The notes beneath the pieces are model-generated. The model had not been told where the DNA came from. It ran no database searches and was given only the letters and a program-made list of their open reading frames with translations. From Janthinobacterium sp. 64 (GTDB taxonomy: Bacteria; Pseudomonadota; Gammaproteobacteria; Burkholderiales; Burkholderiaceae_D): DNA of 64,000 nucleotides. Location of the stretch: positions 4,712,001 to 4,776,000 of the forward strand of contig NZ_PHUG01000001.1 of assembly GCF_002813325.1 (NCBI RefSeq), in the 5' to 3' direction. The position numbers were made by a program, and so were the translations under genes. Of the stretch, positions 17,319 through 28,997 are shown one piece after another. Each line of letters begins with the position of its first letter. Position 1 is the stretch's first letter.

Positions 17319-17828
17319 TCAGTCCTTTGGTTCGCGGTGGTGGCGGACCATGTTGCGCAGCGCCGCGATCAATTGCTCGTTCTGCTTCGACGCGGGCAGG
17401 GCCGTGCTCAGCTCTTCCAGGGCAGTCATGGCTTTTTCCGGCAAAACCAGCGAGCGCGTATGCACGATGGGCGCGATGCTCTTGATGACCTGCACTTTCA
17501 GCTTGATGCCTGAAATCTGCCAGCCCTTTCTTTCCAGTTCCCCTTGCAACTTCGGCAATTGCTGCTTGAGCTTGGCCGCGAGCGCCGCGTTCGGCGTGGC
17601 CAGCACCAGTTGGCCGCCCTCGAATTGCAGGATGTCGCAATGCTCGAACATGGCCGGCAAGGCCTTGGCGCAATCTTTTTGCAGGGCGGCCAGACGCGTC
17701 ACGGTGGGCATCAGGGAGGCCATCGTGGCGTTGCCGCGCAGAAAATCGGTTGCGCCCGTGACGGCCGGGCCTGAACGGGCAAAGCCGTAGCCACGGCGCG
17801 GCGCCGGAGAATAAGTGGGAGTTCGCAT
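17319..17828 (-). CDS. dciA: DciA-like protein (DUF721), replicative helicase loader
   Basis: The 169-residue protein matches the DUF721/DciA family, which helps load the DnaB helicase at replication origins in bacteria lacking DnaC or DnaI. A conserved KH-like core is visible at about residues 40-120 (QFEGGQLVLATPNAALAAKLKQQLPKL). ATG 17828 (MRTPTYSPAPRRGYG) is chosen because the upstream extension is low-complexity and unconserved in character. It lies between lpxC and secA and is read in the opposite direction to both. Its stop is 22 bases from the lpxC stop. Confidence 0.8.
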   Translation of the reverse strand: MRTPTYSPAPRRGYGFARSGPAVTGATDFLRGNATMASLMPTVTRLAALQKDCAKALPAMFEHCDILQFEGGQLVLATPNAALAAKLKQQLPKLQGELERKGWQISGIKLKVQVIKSIAPIVHTRSLVLPEKAMTALEELSTALPASKQNEQLIAALRNMVRHHREPKD

Positions 17829-18107
17829 GGCCGAAACATAGCACACTCGCCCGCGCATGACGAGTGCGGCGGCGGGTGCGGCGCAGGCGGGCGGGTCGTA
17901 TTGCCTTACAGTATGGAAAATGTCCGCAATTTCTGCCATTTGTTTGTCATTAAGCTATTGTTATATGGCGCATTAGCCCAACCTTGGCGGGAACGCATGA
18001 TAAAATCATCGTCTTTTGCCATAGTCGAACTCCGTGCGGTGACGCGATTGTTACCTCGTTGTCACCTACCGAGCTTTTTTTAACGGCGTTTTTTCAAGAA
18101 TTCAAGC

Positions 18108-20876
<2,769 letters not shown>

Positions 20877-20896
20877 GGCGGTTTGACAGCCTGAGC

Positions 20897-20927
20897 AAAA
20901 ACGGAGACTGCGGTCTCCGTTTTTTTA
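20897..20927 (+). terminator. Rho-independent terminator after secA
   Basis: ACGGAGAC pairs with GTCTCCGT across loop TGCG (20901-20920), with A-run and T-run flanks. It lies 24 bases after the secA stop. Confidence 0.9.
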
Positions 20928-20968
20928 TGCCTTTTCAATTTGCGCGCGCGCATCTACCGGCGCGCATG

Positions 20969-20996
20969 TTCACCGGCGCCGCGAAGGCGCTACAAT
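20969..20996 (+). promoter_or_regulatory. Possible argJ promoter
   Basis: TTCACC and TACAAT are separated by 16 bases and lie 34 bases before the argJ ATG, after the secA terminator. Each hexamer has mismatches to consensus. Confidence 0.4.
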
Positions 20997-21030
20997 AGCG
21001 CTTCCATTTTCCCTCGCAGAAGAACTCACC

Positions 21031-22269
21031 ATGGCCGTCAATTCTCCCAAGCCCGTCGCCGCCGACTTGAAAGCCGTCGCCGGCATTGAAATCGGTGTTG
21101 CCGAAGCCGGCATCAAGAAACCCAACCGCAAGGATTTGCTGGTATTGAAACTGGCGCCGACGGCCACCGTGGCCGGCGTGTTCACCCTGAACCGCTTTTG
21201 CGCCGCGCCCGTGCAAATTTCGAAAGCCAACCTGGCGGCAGTGACGGCTGGCGCCGCGCCTATCCGCGCGCTGCTGGTCAATACGGGCAACGCGAATGCG
21301 GGCACGGGCGAATCGGGCCTGGCCGACGCGCAGGCCAGCTGCGCCGCGCTGGCCGAGCTGCTGGGCTGCACGCCGCAGCAAATCCTGCCGTTTTCCACCG
21401 GCGTGATCCTCGAACCGCTGCCCGTGCAGCGCCTGGTCGCCGGCTTGCCGCAAGCCGTATCGGCCTTGACATCGGATAACTGGTTCTCTGCCGCCGAAGC
21501 CATCATGACCACCGACACGCAGCCGAAAGCCGGCTCGCGCACAGTCACCATCGGTGGCCACGCGGTGACCCTGACGGGCATCAGCAAGGGCGCTGGCATG
21601 ATCAAGCCGAACATGGCCACCATGCTCGGCTTCCTCGCGTTTGACGCCACCGTGGCGCAACCGGTGCTGGACCAGCTGGTGAAGCAGGCAGCCGACAAAT
21701 CGTTCAACTGCATCACCATCGACGGCGACACGTCCACCAATGACTCGTTCATGCTGGTGGCCACGGGTGCGGGCAGCCTGGTCATCGATTCCATCGACTC
21801 GCCGCACTATGCGGCACTGGCCGCTGCCGTGACCGAACTGTCTACGTTTCTGGCACAAGCCATCGTGCGCGACGGCGAAGGCGCGACCAAGTTCATGACG
21901 GTGACCGTGGAAGATGGCCGCAACGTGGAAGAGTGCCGCAAGATCGCCTATTCCATCGCCCATTCGCCGCTGGTGAAAACGGCCTTCTTCGCCTCCGATC
22001 CTAACCTGGGCCGCATCCTGGCCGCCATCGGCTACGCGGGCGTGGACGACCTGGACGTGGGCCAGCTGAATCTGTACCTGGACGACGTGTGGGTGGCCAA
22101 GAATGGCGGCCGCAATCCCGACTACCAGGAACAGGATGGCCAGCGCGTGATGCAGCAAAGCGAAATCACCATCCGCGTCAAGCTGGCGCGCGGCGATGCC
22201 ACGGCCACCCTGTGGACGTGCGACCTGTCGCATGACTATGTGTCGATCAACGCCGACTACCGCTCATGA
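21031..22269 (+). CDS. argJ: Bifunctional ornithine acetyltransferase / N-acetylglutamate synthase
   Basis: ArgJ moves acetyl from N-acetylornithine to glutamate (cyclic arginine pathway) and may also make N-acetylglutamate from acetyl-CoA. The 412-residue precursor contains the self-cleavage site [10 protein letters not shown]. Cleavage before Thr197 gives the alpha and beta chains, and the Thr becomes the nucleophile. NTGNANAGTG near 84-93 and the late [20 protein letters not shown] also match. Its TGA overlaps the next ATG (ATGA), coupling it to the ATPase gene. Confidence 0.97.
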   Translation: MAVNSPKPVAADLKAVAGIEIGVAEAGIKKPNRKDLLVLKLAPTATVAGVFTLNRFCAAPVQISKANLAAVTAGAAPIRALLVNTGNANAGTGESGLADAQASCAALAELLGCTPQQILPFSTGVILEPLPVQRLVAGLPQAVSALTSDNWFSAAEAIMTTDTQPKAGSRTVTIGGHAVTLTGISKGAGMIKPNMATMLGFLAFDATVAQPVLDQLVKQAADKSFNCITIDGDTSTNDSFMLVATGAGSLVIDSIDSPHYAALAAAVTELSTFLAQAIVRDGEGATKFMTVTVEDGRNVEECRKIAYSIAHSPLVKTAFFASDPNLGRILAAIGYAGVDDLDVGQLNLYLDDVWVAKNGGRNPDYQEQDGQRVMQQSEITIRVKLARGDATATLWTCDLSHDYVSINADYRS

Positions 22270-23147
22270 CCGGCCTCGATCAATTCCTGCTGCGCGCGGA
22301 AAGCTTGCTGGCGCGCGTGGAAGCGATCCTGCCGCAGGCGACGCCCGCGCCGGACTGGACCAGCTTTGCTTTCCGCTGGCGCCGGCGCCAGGGCGCCGCA
22401 GCTTATTTGCAGGCCGTGGCCCACGTGTCGAACATCGCGCTGGATGACTTGCACAATATCGGCACGCAAAAAGCGCAAATTGAACAGAACACGCGCCAGT
22501 TCGTCGGCGGCCGTCCGGCCAACAACGTGCTGCTGACGGGCGCGCGCGGCACGGGCAAGTCCTCCTTGATCAAGGCTTGTCTGAACCAGTTCGCCGGCCA
22601 GGGCCTGCGCCTGATCGAAGTGGACAAGGCGGACCTTGCCGACTTGCCCGACATCGTCGACCTGGTGGCGGCGCGCTCCGAACGCTTCATCATCTTTTGC
22701 GACGACCTGTCGTTCGAAGAGGGTGAAAGCGGCTACAAGGCGCTGAAAGTGGCGCTCGACGGCAGCATCGCCGCGCAATCGGACAATGTGTTGATCTACG
22801 CCACCTCGAACCGCCGTCACCTGATGCCGGAACGCATGTCGGACAACAGCAGCTACAAGACGGACGACGATGGCGATCTGCATCCGGGTGAGACGGTGGA
22901 AGAGAAAATCTCGCTGTCCGAGCGCTTCGGCCTGTGGCTGTCGTTCTACCCGTTCAAGCAGGACGATTACCTCGATATCGCGGCGCACTGGCTCGCTTCG
23001 TTCGGTTGCACCGAAGAACAGATCGCGCAGGCGCGCGGCGACGCCCTGCGCTGGGCCTTGCAGCGCGGTTCGCGTTCGGGCCGGGTGGCGTGGCAATTCG
23101 CGCGCGATTATGCGGGAAAACTTCCTGCGGGAAAGTTGCCGCAATGA
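22266..23147 (+). CDS. DUF815 family ATPase
   Basis: A 293-residue AAA-like ATPase of the DUF815 family, with Walker [10 protein letters not shown] near residues 92-100, a Walker B-like [11 protein letters not shown] near 139-149 and an arginine-rich late region ([13 protein letters not shown]). Its cellular role is not established. It overlaps argJ upstream and mutT downstream by ATGA, so all three should be translated from one transcript. Betaproteobacteria often keep this ATPase next to mutT. Confidence 0.85.
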   Translation: MTGLDQFLLRAESLLARVEAILPQATPAPDWTSFAFRWRRRQGAAAYLQAVAHVSNIALDDLHNIGTQKAQIEQNTRQFVGGRPANNVLLTGARGTGKSSLIKACLNQFAGQGLRLIEVDKADLADLPDIVDLVAARSERFIIFCDDLSFEEGESGYKALKVALDGSIAAQSDNVLIYATSNRRHLMPERMSDNSSYKTDDDGDLHPGETVEEKISLSERFGLWLSFYPFKQDDYLDIAAHWLASFGCTEEQIAQARGDALRWALQRGSRSGRVAWQFARDYAGKLPAGKLPQ

Positions 23148-23566
23148 GCGAAGTGAAAATCAAGCCTGTGGACGTCGCCGTCGGCATCCTGATGAAGCCG
23201 AATGGCGACGTGCTGCTGGGCCAGCGCCCGGCCGGCAAGCCGTATGACGGCTATTGGGAATTTCCTGGCGGTAAAGTCGAAGCTGGCGAAGCCATTCTCG
23301 ATGCCTTGAAACGCGAGTTTGTCGAGGAACTGGGGCTGTACATCGACAGTGCCGAAGCCTGGTGCGGCGTCGAATATGTGTATCCGCACGCCCATGTGCG
23401 CCTGCATTTCTATATCAGCCGTGAGTGGCGGGGCGAGCCGCAAAGCCTGGAAGGGCAGGCGTTCGCCTGGCAGGGCACGGTCGGCGTGGAACCCCTGCTG
23501 CCGGCCACCACTCCCCTGCTGGAATGGTTGGATGAGGTACGCCGGGAATCGCTGGCGCCTGCTTAA
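23144..23566 (+). CDS. mutT: NUDIX hydrolase, MutT-like 8-oxo-dGTP diphosphatase
   Basis: The 140-residue protein carries a complete Nudix box, GGKVEAGEAILDALKREFVEEL (last Glu pair at about 62-63), within the usual MutT fold. It begins with KPVDVAVGILMKPNGDVLLGQRPAGKPYDGYWEFPGGK. MutT removes 8-oxo-dGTP from the nucleotide pool and so prevents A:T to C:G changes. ATG 23144 overlaps the ATPase stop; a longer frame back to 22934 is an out-of-frame extension inside that gene. Confidence 0.9.
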   Translation: MSEVKIKPVDVAVGILMKPNGDVLLGQRPAGKPYDGYWEFPGGKVEAGEAILDALKREFVEELGLYIDSAEAWCGVEYVYPHAHVRLHFYISREWRGEPQSLEGQAFAWQGTVGVEPLLPATTPLLEWLDEVRRESLAPA

Positions 23567-23686
23567 TCCTTACTTGTGCCAGCGGGCAGCAGCATGCTGC
23601 GCGCTGGCGCAAGCTTTGCCGTGACTTTCCTTGTATCGCGCGCGCTATGCGCTACAGTGCTTTCATCACGCACTGGGGAGTCTCGC

Positions 23687-23896
23687 ATGCCGCTGACACT
23701 GACCTTTACCGATACCGATGAATTGCTGATCGCCGCGCTGCACAAGCGTGCCCGCGCGCATGGGCGCAGCATCGAAGACGAGCACCGCGACATCCTGCGC
23801 AACGCCTTGCGGCCCCTGCCGAAGCGCCCGCTCGACGATATTTTGCGTGCCATGCCCGACGTGGGCTTCGATGCGGATTTCGAGCGCCGTTCCTGA
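23687..23896 (+). CDS. FitA-like ribbon-helix-helix antitoxin
   Basis: A 69-residue protein (LTFTDTDELLIAALHKRAR then SIEDEHRDILRNAL) with the short beta strand plus two helices of Arc/FitA antitoxins. A C-terminal tail (LPKRPLDDILRAMPDVGFDADFERRS) probably wraps the toxin. GGGGAG precedes ATG 23687. It ends 3 bases before the PIN toxin gene, the standard antitoxin-toxin order. A possible promoter (TTGTAT, 16 bases, TACAGT) contains a GCGC-TAT-GCGC palindrome that could be the operator. Confidence 0.8.
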   Translation: MPLTLTFTDTDELLIAALHKRARAHGRSIEDEHRDILRNALRPLPKRPLDDILRAMPDVGFDADFERRS

Positions 23897-23899
23897 GCC

Positions 23900-24322
23900 A
23901 TGCCTATTGCTGGCTATCTGCTCGATGCCGATGTGATCGTTGCCGCGCGCAAGGGCGGCGCCGCGCCGGCAGGCGTGGCCGATTTTTTCGAGCGGGTGGC
24001 GCCCGAGGCGCGCTATGTGCCGGTGCAAGTGATTGCGCAGTTGCGTGCGGGCATACAGTGCTGCTGGCGGCGCGAAGCGGCGCTGGAAGCCCTGGCGCTG
24101 GAAGGCTGGCTGGAAGCCGTGCTGGCGGAATATGCGCCGCGGCTGCTGGAATTTGACCTTGATTGCGCGCTCGTGTGCGCGCGCCTGCATGGCCGCGCCC
24201 ATGCGCACGGCATCGATGGACAGATCGCGGCGATGGGTATCGCCTATGGCTTGACGGTGGTCAGCGGCAGGCTCGACAGTTTCGCGGCGCAGGGGCTGCG
24301 CCTGGAAAATCCGTTTATTTGA
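23900..24322 (+). CDS. PIN-domain toxin, FitB/VapC-like, with Glu-to-Gln change
   Basis: A 140-residue PIN-domain protein of the VapC/FitB ribonuclease type, which cleaves RNA when not bound by its antitoxin. The first acidic residue is in LLDADV (Asp9), the third is Asp106 in GIDGQIAAMGIAYGL, and the last is Asp126 in GRLDSF. The second conserved acid, normally Glu in a GELRxGI-like motif, is Gln47 here (VIAQLRAGI, codon CAG at 24038). This may weaken metal binding, so the toxin could be attenuated. It is paired with the FitA-like gene immediately upstream. Confidence 0.82.
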   Translation: MPIAGYLLDADVIVAARKGGAAPAGVADFFERVAPEARYVPVQVIAQLRAGIQCCWRREAALEALALEGWLEAVLAEYAPRLLEFDLDCALVCARLHGRAHAHGIDGQIAAMGIAYGLTVVSGRLDSFAAQGLRLENPFI

Positions 24323-24340
24323 GGCTTACTGCGTTGAGGC

Positions 24341-24529
24341 TTATTGCGGCTTGTTGTCTTCGTCCGCGAGCGGATCTTCAAACGGGTCGGCGGCGGGGAT
24401 CGTGTATTTCTCTTCGGCCCAGGCACCCAGGTCGATCTGCTTGCAGCGTTCCGAGCAGAAGGGGCGGAATTTGTTGGCTTCAGTCCATTCGACTTTGGCG
24501 GCACAGGTAGGGCAGTTAACGACGGTCAT
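24341..24529 (-). CDS. yacG: DNA gyrase inhibitor YacG (zinc protein)
   Basis: A 62-residue zinc-finger protein with four Cys ligands in CPTC (6-9) and CSERC (25-29), followed by the acidic tail usual for YacG. In E. coli YacG binds GyrB and blocks DNA binding. It lies directly downstream of zapD, matching the conserved pilD-coaE-zapD-yacG order. It is convergent with the PIN toxin gene, with 18 bases between stops. Confidence 0.9.
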   Translation of the reverse strand: MTVVNCPTCAAKVEWTEANKFRPFCSERCKQIDLGAWAEEKYTIPAADPFEDPLADEDNKPQ

Positions 24530-24550
24530 GATGGGGCAAATAAGTAACAG

Positions 24551-25306
24551 TTAAAAATTACAGAGCGTGAGCTCGAACGGAACGTCGACTTCCAGCGGCT
24601 TGGGTTTCAAATCGCCACCCTGGGTAGTGAAGCGCACCCACAGCATGTATTTGTTGGCGGAAATTTCCGGGATGGCGCCGCTGTTTTCATCGAGACTCAG
24701 GCGCAGCATCTGATACACCTTGCCTTGCAGCATTTGCTGGTAGCTGCCGCCATTGGCGATCAGTTTAACGGGTCCGCCGGAATCGCGCAGCAGGCGCAAG
24801 ACCAGGGCCAGGGCATCGAACAGCGGAGCGAGCGGGGCGAACCAGGCGTGGATATCGGTCAGACGCTGCTCGGAGCTGCGTTTTTGCCAGGCAAAATACG
24901 ACGGCAAGTCGAATTCGCAGGCGCCGCCCGGGATGATGGTGCGGCCGCGGATGCTCATCAGCCATTCATTGTCGCGGATATTCTGGCCCGTCTTGCCTTG
25001 CGCCGCCACCAAGGCGCCGCTGACACTGTCGAGTTCACCGAGGATGGCGTCCAGGGTTTCCGGCTCCACATTCGGATTGCTGCGGTAGCCGAGCAGGCTT
25101 TGACGCTGGCGCTCGAGTTCCTGCAGCAGGTCAGACTTCAGATCGGCGCGGCCGGCCACTTCGAGCATGTCGAAAATGGTTGCCAAGGCAACATGGTGTT
25201 GCATTGCATGCTCTTGCTGGATGAAGAACTTGAATTTGTCGTACAGGTCTTCCAGACGCAACAAGGTACGTATGCGTTCGTTGAAAGGGTATTCGTAGAC
25301 AATCAA
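24551..25306 (-). CDS. zapD: Cell division protein ZapD
   Basis: ZapD cross-links FtsZ filaments by binding the FtsZ C-terminal peptide. From a TTG start at 25306 the protein has 251 residues and begins (M)IVYEYPFNERIRTLLRLEDL, the highly conserved ZapD N terminus. AAGGGA lies 9 bases upstream of the TTG. No ATG is near, and the frame further upstream is unconserved. The rest is mostly alpha-helical to about residue 140, then beta-rich, ending FELTLCNF. It follows coaE in the pilD-coaE-zapD-yacG string. Confidence 0.92.
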   Translation of the reverse strand: MIVYEYPFNERIRTLLRLEDLYDKFKFFIQQEHAMQHHVALATIFDMLEVAGRADLKSDLLQELERQRQSLLGYRSNPNVEPETLDAILGELDSVSGALVAAQGKTGQNIRDNEWLMSIRGRTIIPGGACEFDLPSYFAWQKRSSEQRLTDIHAWFAPLAPLFDALALVLRLLRDSGGPVKLIANGGSYQQMLQGKVYQMLRLSLDENSGAIPEISANKYMLWVRFTTQGGDLKPKPLEVDVPFELTLCNF

Positions 25307-25368
25307 AATAATTCCCTTAAGTAAGGACCTGCAAACAATCCCGTGATTTTGAACCAAGCGTCGACAAA

Positions 25369-26016
25369 TTACAAACGTTGCGGGGCCATTCCGGCCATTC
25401 TTTTTGAAAATGCCAGATATAAATCGTGCAACTGGGCAATCTGCGGCGCCAGGGCCGCCAAATCGCCATTGTTGTCGATCACATCGTCCGCCGCCGCCAG
25501 GCGCATGGCGCGCGTGGCTTGCGTGGCCATGATGGCTTTGACTTGTTCTTCCGATAAGCCATTGCGCGCCATCACGCGCGACACTTGCAGGCTTTCCAGG
25601 CAATCGATGACCAGCACGCGGTTGACTCTTTCCACCCAGCCGCCGGACTCGACGAGCAGGGGCACGGCAAAGATCACGTAGCTGCCCGTTGCTGCTTCGG
25701 CGGCCGCCAGGGTGGCCTGGCGGATGCGCGGGTGCAGGATGGCTTCCAGTTTCGCCTTGGCGGCGGCATCGGCAAACACCAGGTTGCGCATTTTTGTGCG
25801 GTCGAGGGCGCCGCGCGCGTCCGCGTAGCCGGGGCCAAATTCCGCCACCAGGGCCGGCATGGCGGCGCCATTCGGTGCCGTCAGGCTGTGCGCGATCAGG
25901 TCGGTGTCGACGATGGTGGCGCCGCGCGCGGCGAACATATCGGCCACCGTACTCTTGCCGCAGCCGATGCCGCCGGTGAGGCCGACGCTGAAAAAGGGGG
26001 CGTTTTGTATGTGCAT
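25369..26016 (-). CDS. coaE: Dephospho-CoA kinase
   Basis: CoaE phosphorylates dephospho-CoA in the last step of CoA synthesis. The 215-residue protein starts near the P-loop [12 protein letters not shown], keeps [11 protein letters not shown] (substrate site), LHPRIR, and the lid [15 protein letters not shown] stretch. ATG 26016 is used; an in-frame TTG at 26028 is an alternative and neither has a clear ribosome-binding site. It lies 22 bases after pilD and 62 bases before zapD, in the same direction. Confidence 0.94.
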   Translation of the reverse strand: MHIQNAPFFSVGLTGGIGCGKSTVADMFAARGATIVDTDLIAHSLTAPNGAAMPALVAEFGPGYADARGALDRTKMRNLVFADAAAKAKLEAILHPRIRQATLAAAEAATGSYVIFAVPLLVESGGWVERVNRVLVIDCLESLQVSRVMARNGLSEEQVKAIMATQATRAMRLAAADDVIDNNGDLAALAPQIAQLHDLYLAFSKRMAGMAPQRL

Positions 26017-26038
26017 GTATGTTTTCAAAGGAAGGCCA

Positions 26039-26908
26039 TCAGCCGGCCAGGCCCAGCGTCAGTTGTGACAGGGGCGTGCGGTACAGCAGGGCGATGAAAC
26101 CCGCCGCCGCCAGGTAGGGGCCGAACGGAATCGGCTTGTCGCGCCCGCGCTTGGCAAACACGATCAGGCCGATGCCGACCACGGCACCCACCAGCGACGA
26201 CAACAGGATGATCGTCGGCAGCATAGTCCAGCCCAGCCACGCACCGAGCGCCGCCAGCAATTTGAAGTCACCATAGCCCATTCCCTCCTTGCCTGTCGCC
26301 AGCTTGAAGGCCCAGTACACGGCCCACAGGGCCAGGTAGCCGGCGGCCGCGCCGATGACGGCGTCTTGCAGCGGCACGAAAGTGCCATTGATGTTGACCA
26401 GCAAGCCCGCCCACAGCAGGGGGAAGGTCAGGTCGTCGGGCAGCATTTGCGTATCGGCATCGATGAAGGTCATGGCGATCAGCAGCCAGGCAAACACGAG
26501 CGTGGCGAGACCCGTCCAGCCGCTGCCGAAGTGCCAGATCAACAGGGCCGACAGCGCGCCCGTCAGCACTTCCACCATCGGGTAGCGCACGGAGATGGGG
26601 GCCTTGCAGGCGCTGCACTTGCCGCGCAGCAGCAGGTAACTGAGGACGGGAATGTTTTCCATGGCCGTGATGCGGTGGCCGCAAGCGGTACAGTTCGAGT
26701 GTGGCAGCATCAGGTTGTAGCGGTCCGTATGCGGCAAGGGCAGGCCGCTTTCTTCCGCCACATAATTATCGGATTCGCGCTGCATCATTTTCGGCACGCG
26801 GTAGATCACCACGTTGAGGAAACTGCCGACGATCAGGCCGAACAGGGCGGCGACGAGGGCGACGGGCACATTGCCGGGGGCGGCGAACAGCAGGGTATCT
26901 TGCAGCAT
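26039..26908 (-). CDS. pilD: Type IV prepilin peptidase / N-methyltransferase
   Basis: PilD cleaves and N-methylates type IV prepilins and type II secretion pseudopilins at the inner membrane. The 289-residue protein has the cytoplasmic tetra-Cys zinc site (CTACG and CSACK), the two catalytic aspartates in [12 protein letters not shown] and [11 protein letters not shown], and about eight transmembrane helices. ATG 26908 (MLQDTLLF) is preferred over a longer frame. It is normally next to pilC; here a toxin-antitoxin module separates them. Confidence 0.94.
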   Translation of the reverse strand: MLQDTLLFAAPGNVPVALVAALFGLIVGSFLNVVIYRVPKMMQRESDNYVAEESGLPLPHTDRYNLMLPHSNCTACGHRITAMENIPVLSYLLLRGKCSACKAPISVRYPMVEVLTGALSALLIWHFGSGWTGLATLVFAWLLIAMTFIDADTQMLPDDLTFPLLWAGLLVNINGTFVPLQDAVIGAAAGYLALWAVYWAFKLATGKEGMGYGDFKLLAALGAWLGWTMLPTIILLSSLVGAVVGIGLIVFAKRGRDKPIPFGPYLAAAGFIALLYRTPLSQLTLGLAG

Positions 26909-27014
26909 GGTGGATGGGTCTGAGGTGATGATGTTGCCGCGCAAACATTGCCTGGCACTGCCGCAGTGTAAAACATCTGCCGATGCATGGGGGTAATAAA
27001 GGTCTTGCCTGCTT

Positions 27015-27347
27015 TTATGCGATCAGGAATTCCACGCGTTTTCCCGTTCTGGCGAGCATGTCGACCAAGGCATCGATGGTGAACTTGGGCGTTTTCTTGT
27101 TAATGACATCGGAAACACGGGGCCGCGTTATCCCGAGTATGTGGGCGGCATCGGCCTGCTTCAGGTTTTCCGTATTGATCCACAGGGCCAGTTCGGCCAT
27201 CAATTTTTCCTTGATGGCGACCTTGTCCGAAATGATGCGCTTCGACCGCGCCTGGAGTTCGGCGGCTTCGCCGGGCTCAAAACCCAGATCGCTAAAAACG
27301 TTCGCGCCAACAGCGGTGACGTGCGCTGATTTGGTGTCGATACTCAT
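27015..27347 (-). CDS. higA: HigA-like XRE antitoxin
   Basis: A 110-residue antitoxin with a helix-turn-helix in the middle (LKQADAAHILGITRPRVSDVINKK, about 58-81), of the HigA2/COG5606 type. It should neutralise the toxin made from the gene just upstream and bind the shared promoter. AAGGAG precedes ATG 27347, which overlaps the toxin stop as ATGA. The toxin-first order is typical of higBA. Confidence 0.88.
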   Translation of the reverse strand: MSIDTKSAHVTAVGANVFSDLGFEPGEAAELQARSKRIISDKVAIKEKLMAELALWINTENLKQADAAHILGITRPRVSDVINKKTPKFTIDALVDMLARTGKRVEFLIA

Positions 27348-27691
27348 TTCTTGCTCCTTTCCTTGCACACCGTTTTGTAGCGGGCAATCGCAATATCTTT
27401 ATCTTGTTTTGCCGTGGTATTGGTTTTCTTCTTGAAGCAGTGCAAGACATAAATGGCTTCCGGGAACTTCGCGACATACATCACCCGGAACCAGCCGTCA
27501 TTCAAATTGATAATAATTTCCCTGGTGCCTGCACCCACCTCGTCAAATGGCTTCCAATGATCGGGTTCCAGTCCCGCTTGAACCAGGCTGAGCTGGTGAC
27601 CAGCCTCCCTGCGCGCATTCGGAGGGAAAATATGGTCATTTCTGAGATCGTTCAGGGAGCTGCCGCGCCAGTCAATGGGTCTTTCCAGCAT
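27344..27691 (-). CDS. higB: HigB-like toxin (phage Gp49-like, RelE superfamily)
   Basis: A 115-residue protein of the phage Gp49-like/HigB family (RelE fold), expected to be an mRNA endonuclease acting at the ribosome. The central GTREIIINLNDGWFRVMYVAKFPEAIYVLHCFKKKT matches the family strand core and basic face. The N-terminal LERPIDWRGSSLNDLR is also typical. AAGGAG is 9 bases upstream of the start. The gene lies between pilC and pilD, with its own promoter and operator. Confidence 0.88.
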   Translation of the reverse strand: MLERPIDWRGSSLNDLRNDHIFPPNARREAGHQLSLVQAGLEPDHWKPFDEVGAGTREIIINLNDGWFRVMYVAKFPEAIYVLHCFKKKTNTTAKQDKDIAIARYKTVCKERSKK

Positions 27692-27703
27692 GTCGCTCTC
27701 CTT

Positions 27704-27731
27704 AGTGTATCAAATTTTATACACTTGTCAA
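27704..27731 (-). promoter_or_regulatory. higBA promoter with embedded operator palindrome
   Basis: On the minus strand a perfect -35 TTGACA (27731-27726), a 16-base spacer and an extended -10 TGATACACT lead to higB. A 22-base near-perfect palindrome (AGTGTAT ... ATACACT, 27704-27725, one mismatched pair) fills the spacer and covers the -10. A HigA dimer there would block RNA polymerase. The -35 overlaps the pilC stop codon. Confidence 0.8.
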
Positions 27732-28924
27732 ATCACCGCCCCCAGCTTGAAAATCGGCAAATACAGGGCGATCACGAGGGAACCGACGAGCACACCGAGC
27801 ACGACCATCAGCGCCGGCTCCAGCAGCGTGGAAAGGGTGGCCACCGTGGCGTCGATGTCGGCCTCGATGATGTCGGCCGCGCGCGAGAGCATGGCGTCGA
27901 GCGCGCCTGATTCCTCGCCGATCAGGGCCAGCTGCGTCAGCAGCGGGGGGAACACGGCGCTGTGTTCCATGGCCAGGGCCAGGCTGCCGCCGGCGCGGAT
28001 TTCGCGTTCGATGCGCGTCGTCGCTTCCTGGTACAGCGCGTGGCCGGAGGCGGCGCCCACCAGGCTGAGCGAGTCGAGCAGCGGCACGCCGGCGGCAAAC
28101 ATGGCGGCCAGGGTGCGCGTCCAGCGGGCGATTGCCGCCTGGCGCAGGAGCGGACCGAAGACGGGCAGGCGCAGCGCCCGCAATTGCGTGTCGCGCCGTA
28201 AATCGGGCCAGCGGCGCCAGGCCAGGTGCAACAGCAGGCACGCGAGCACGAGCCCCGCCAGCAAGGCCAGCCAGTAGCGGACAACAAAGGCGGACACGCC
28301 CATGACGAGCAGGGTAGGCAATGGCAACGGCGCGCCGAAGCTGTCGAAGACCTGGCGGAAGGCGGGCACGACCACACTCATGATGATGGCCGTGACGACG
28401 ATGGCGACGAGCACGATGAGCAGCGGATACATCAGCGCGCCGCGCACTTGCCGCCGCAGGGCGATGGCCTTTTCCTGGTGCGTGGCCAGGCGCGCCAGCA
28501 AGTCCTGCACGATGCCGGCCTGTTCGCCGGCCGCCAGCAGCTTGCAATACAGCTCATCGAACAGCAGCGGGAACTGGCGAAATGCCTGCTGCAGGCTGCT
28601 GCCCGCTTCGATGTCGCGGCGCAAGTCGCGCATCAGCTCGGTGACGGCGGGTTTGGCGTGGCCCTTGCCGGCGATGTCGAAGGCGTGCAGCAGCGGCACG
28701 CCGGCCGCCATCATGGTCGACAACTGGCGCGTGAACAGGGCGATATCTTTGCGCGTGATGGCCTTGCCGGGTGCGGCGCGCACAGCCTGCACCCGCTTGG
28801 CCAGGATGCCCTGGCGCCGTAGCGCGGCTTTGGCCGCGCTGGCGTCGGCGGCGCGCACGATGCCATCGACCGCCTGGCCGTGGCGGTCCGTGCCCTTCCA
28901 CGCAAAGCGCCGCTCGGCCGCCAT
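27728..28924 (-). CDS. pilC: Type IV pilus inner-membrane platform protein PilC
   Basis: PilC is the polytopic platform protein that couples the PilB/PilT ATPases to pilus assembly. The 398-residue protein has two T2SSF domains (about 65-190 and 270-390; FTRQLSTMMAAGVPLLHAFD and WTRTLAAMFAAGVPLLDSLS) and three or four transmembrane segments. ATG 28924 follows a strong AGGAGG; an in-frame GTG at 28930 lies inside that site. pilB is not directly upstream here, where an MFS gene is found instead. Confidence 0.93.
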   Translation of the reverse strand: MAAERRFAWKGTDRHGQAVDGIVRAADASAAKAALRRQGILAKRVQAVRAAPGKAITRKDIALFTRQLSTMMAAGVPLLHAFDIAGKGHAKPAVTELMRDLRRDIEAGSSLQQAFRQFPLLFDELYCKLLAAGEQAGIVQDLLARLATHQEKAIALRRQVRGALMYPLLIVLVAIVVTAIIMSVVVPAFRQVFDSFGAPLPLPTLLVMGVSAFVVRYWLALLAGLVLACLLLHLAWRRWPDLRRDTQLRALRLPVFGPLLRQAAIARWTRTLAAMFAAGVPLLDSLSLVGAASGHALYQEATTRIEREIRAGGSLALAMEHSAVFPPLLTQLALIGEESGALDAMLSRAADIIEADIDATVATLSTLLEPALMVVLGVLVGSLVIALYLPIFKLGAVI

Positions 28925-28997
28925 GTGCACCTCCTGCCGTCACGGTAGCAGCGCCGGGCAAAAGCACCAGCGGCGCTGGCGGCAAGCTTGATGTGGC

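Noticed and set aside
17901..18083. A 60-codon frame just upstream of secA, considered as a SecM-like arrest peptide
   Set aside because: It starts at TTG without a ribosome-binding site, has no export signal or arrest-like motif, and more likely reflects the secA promoter region.
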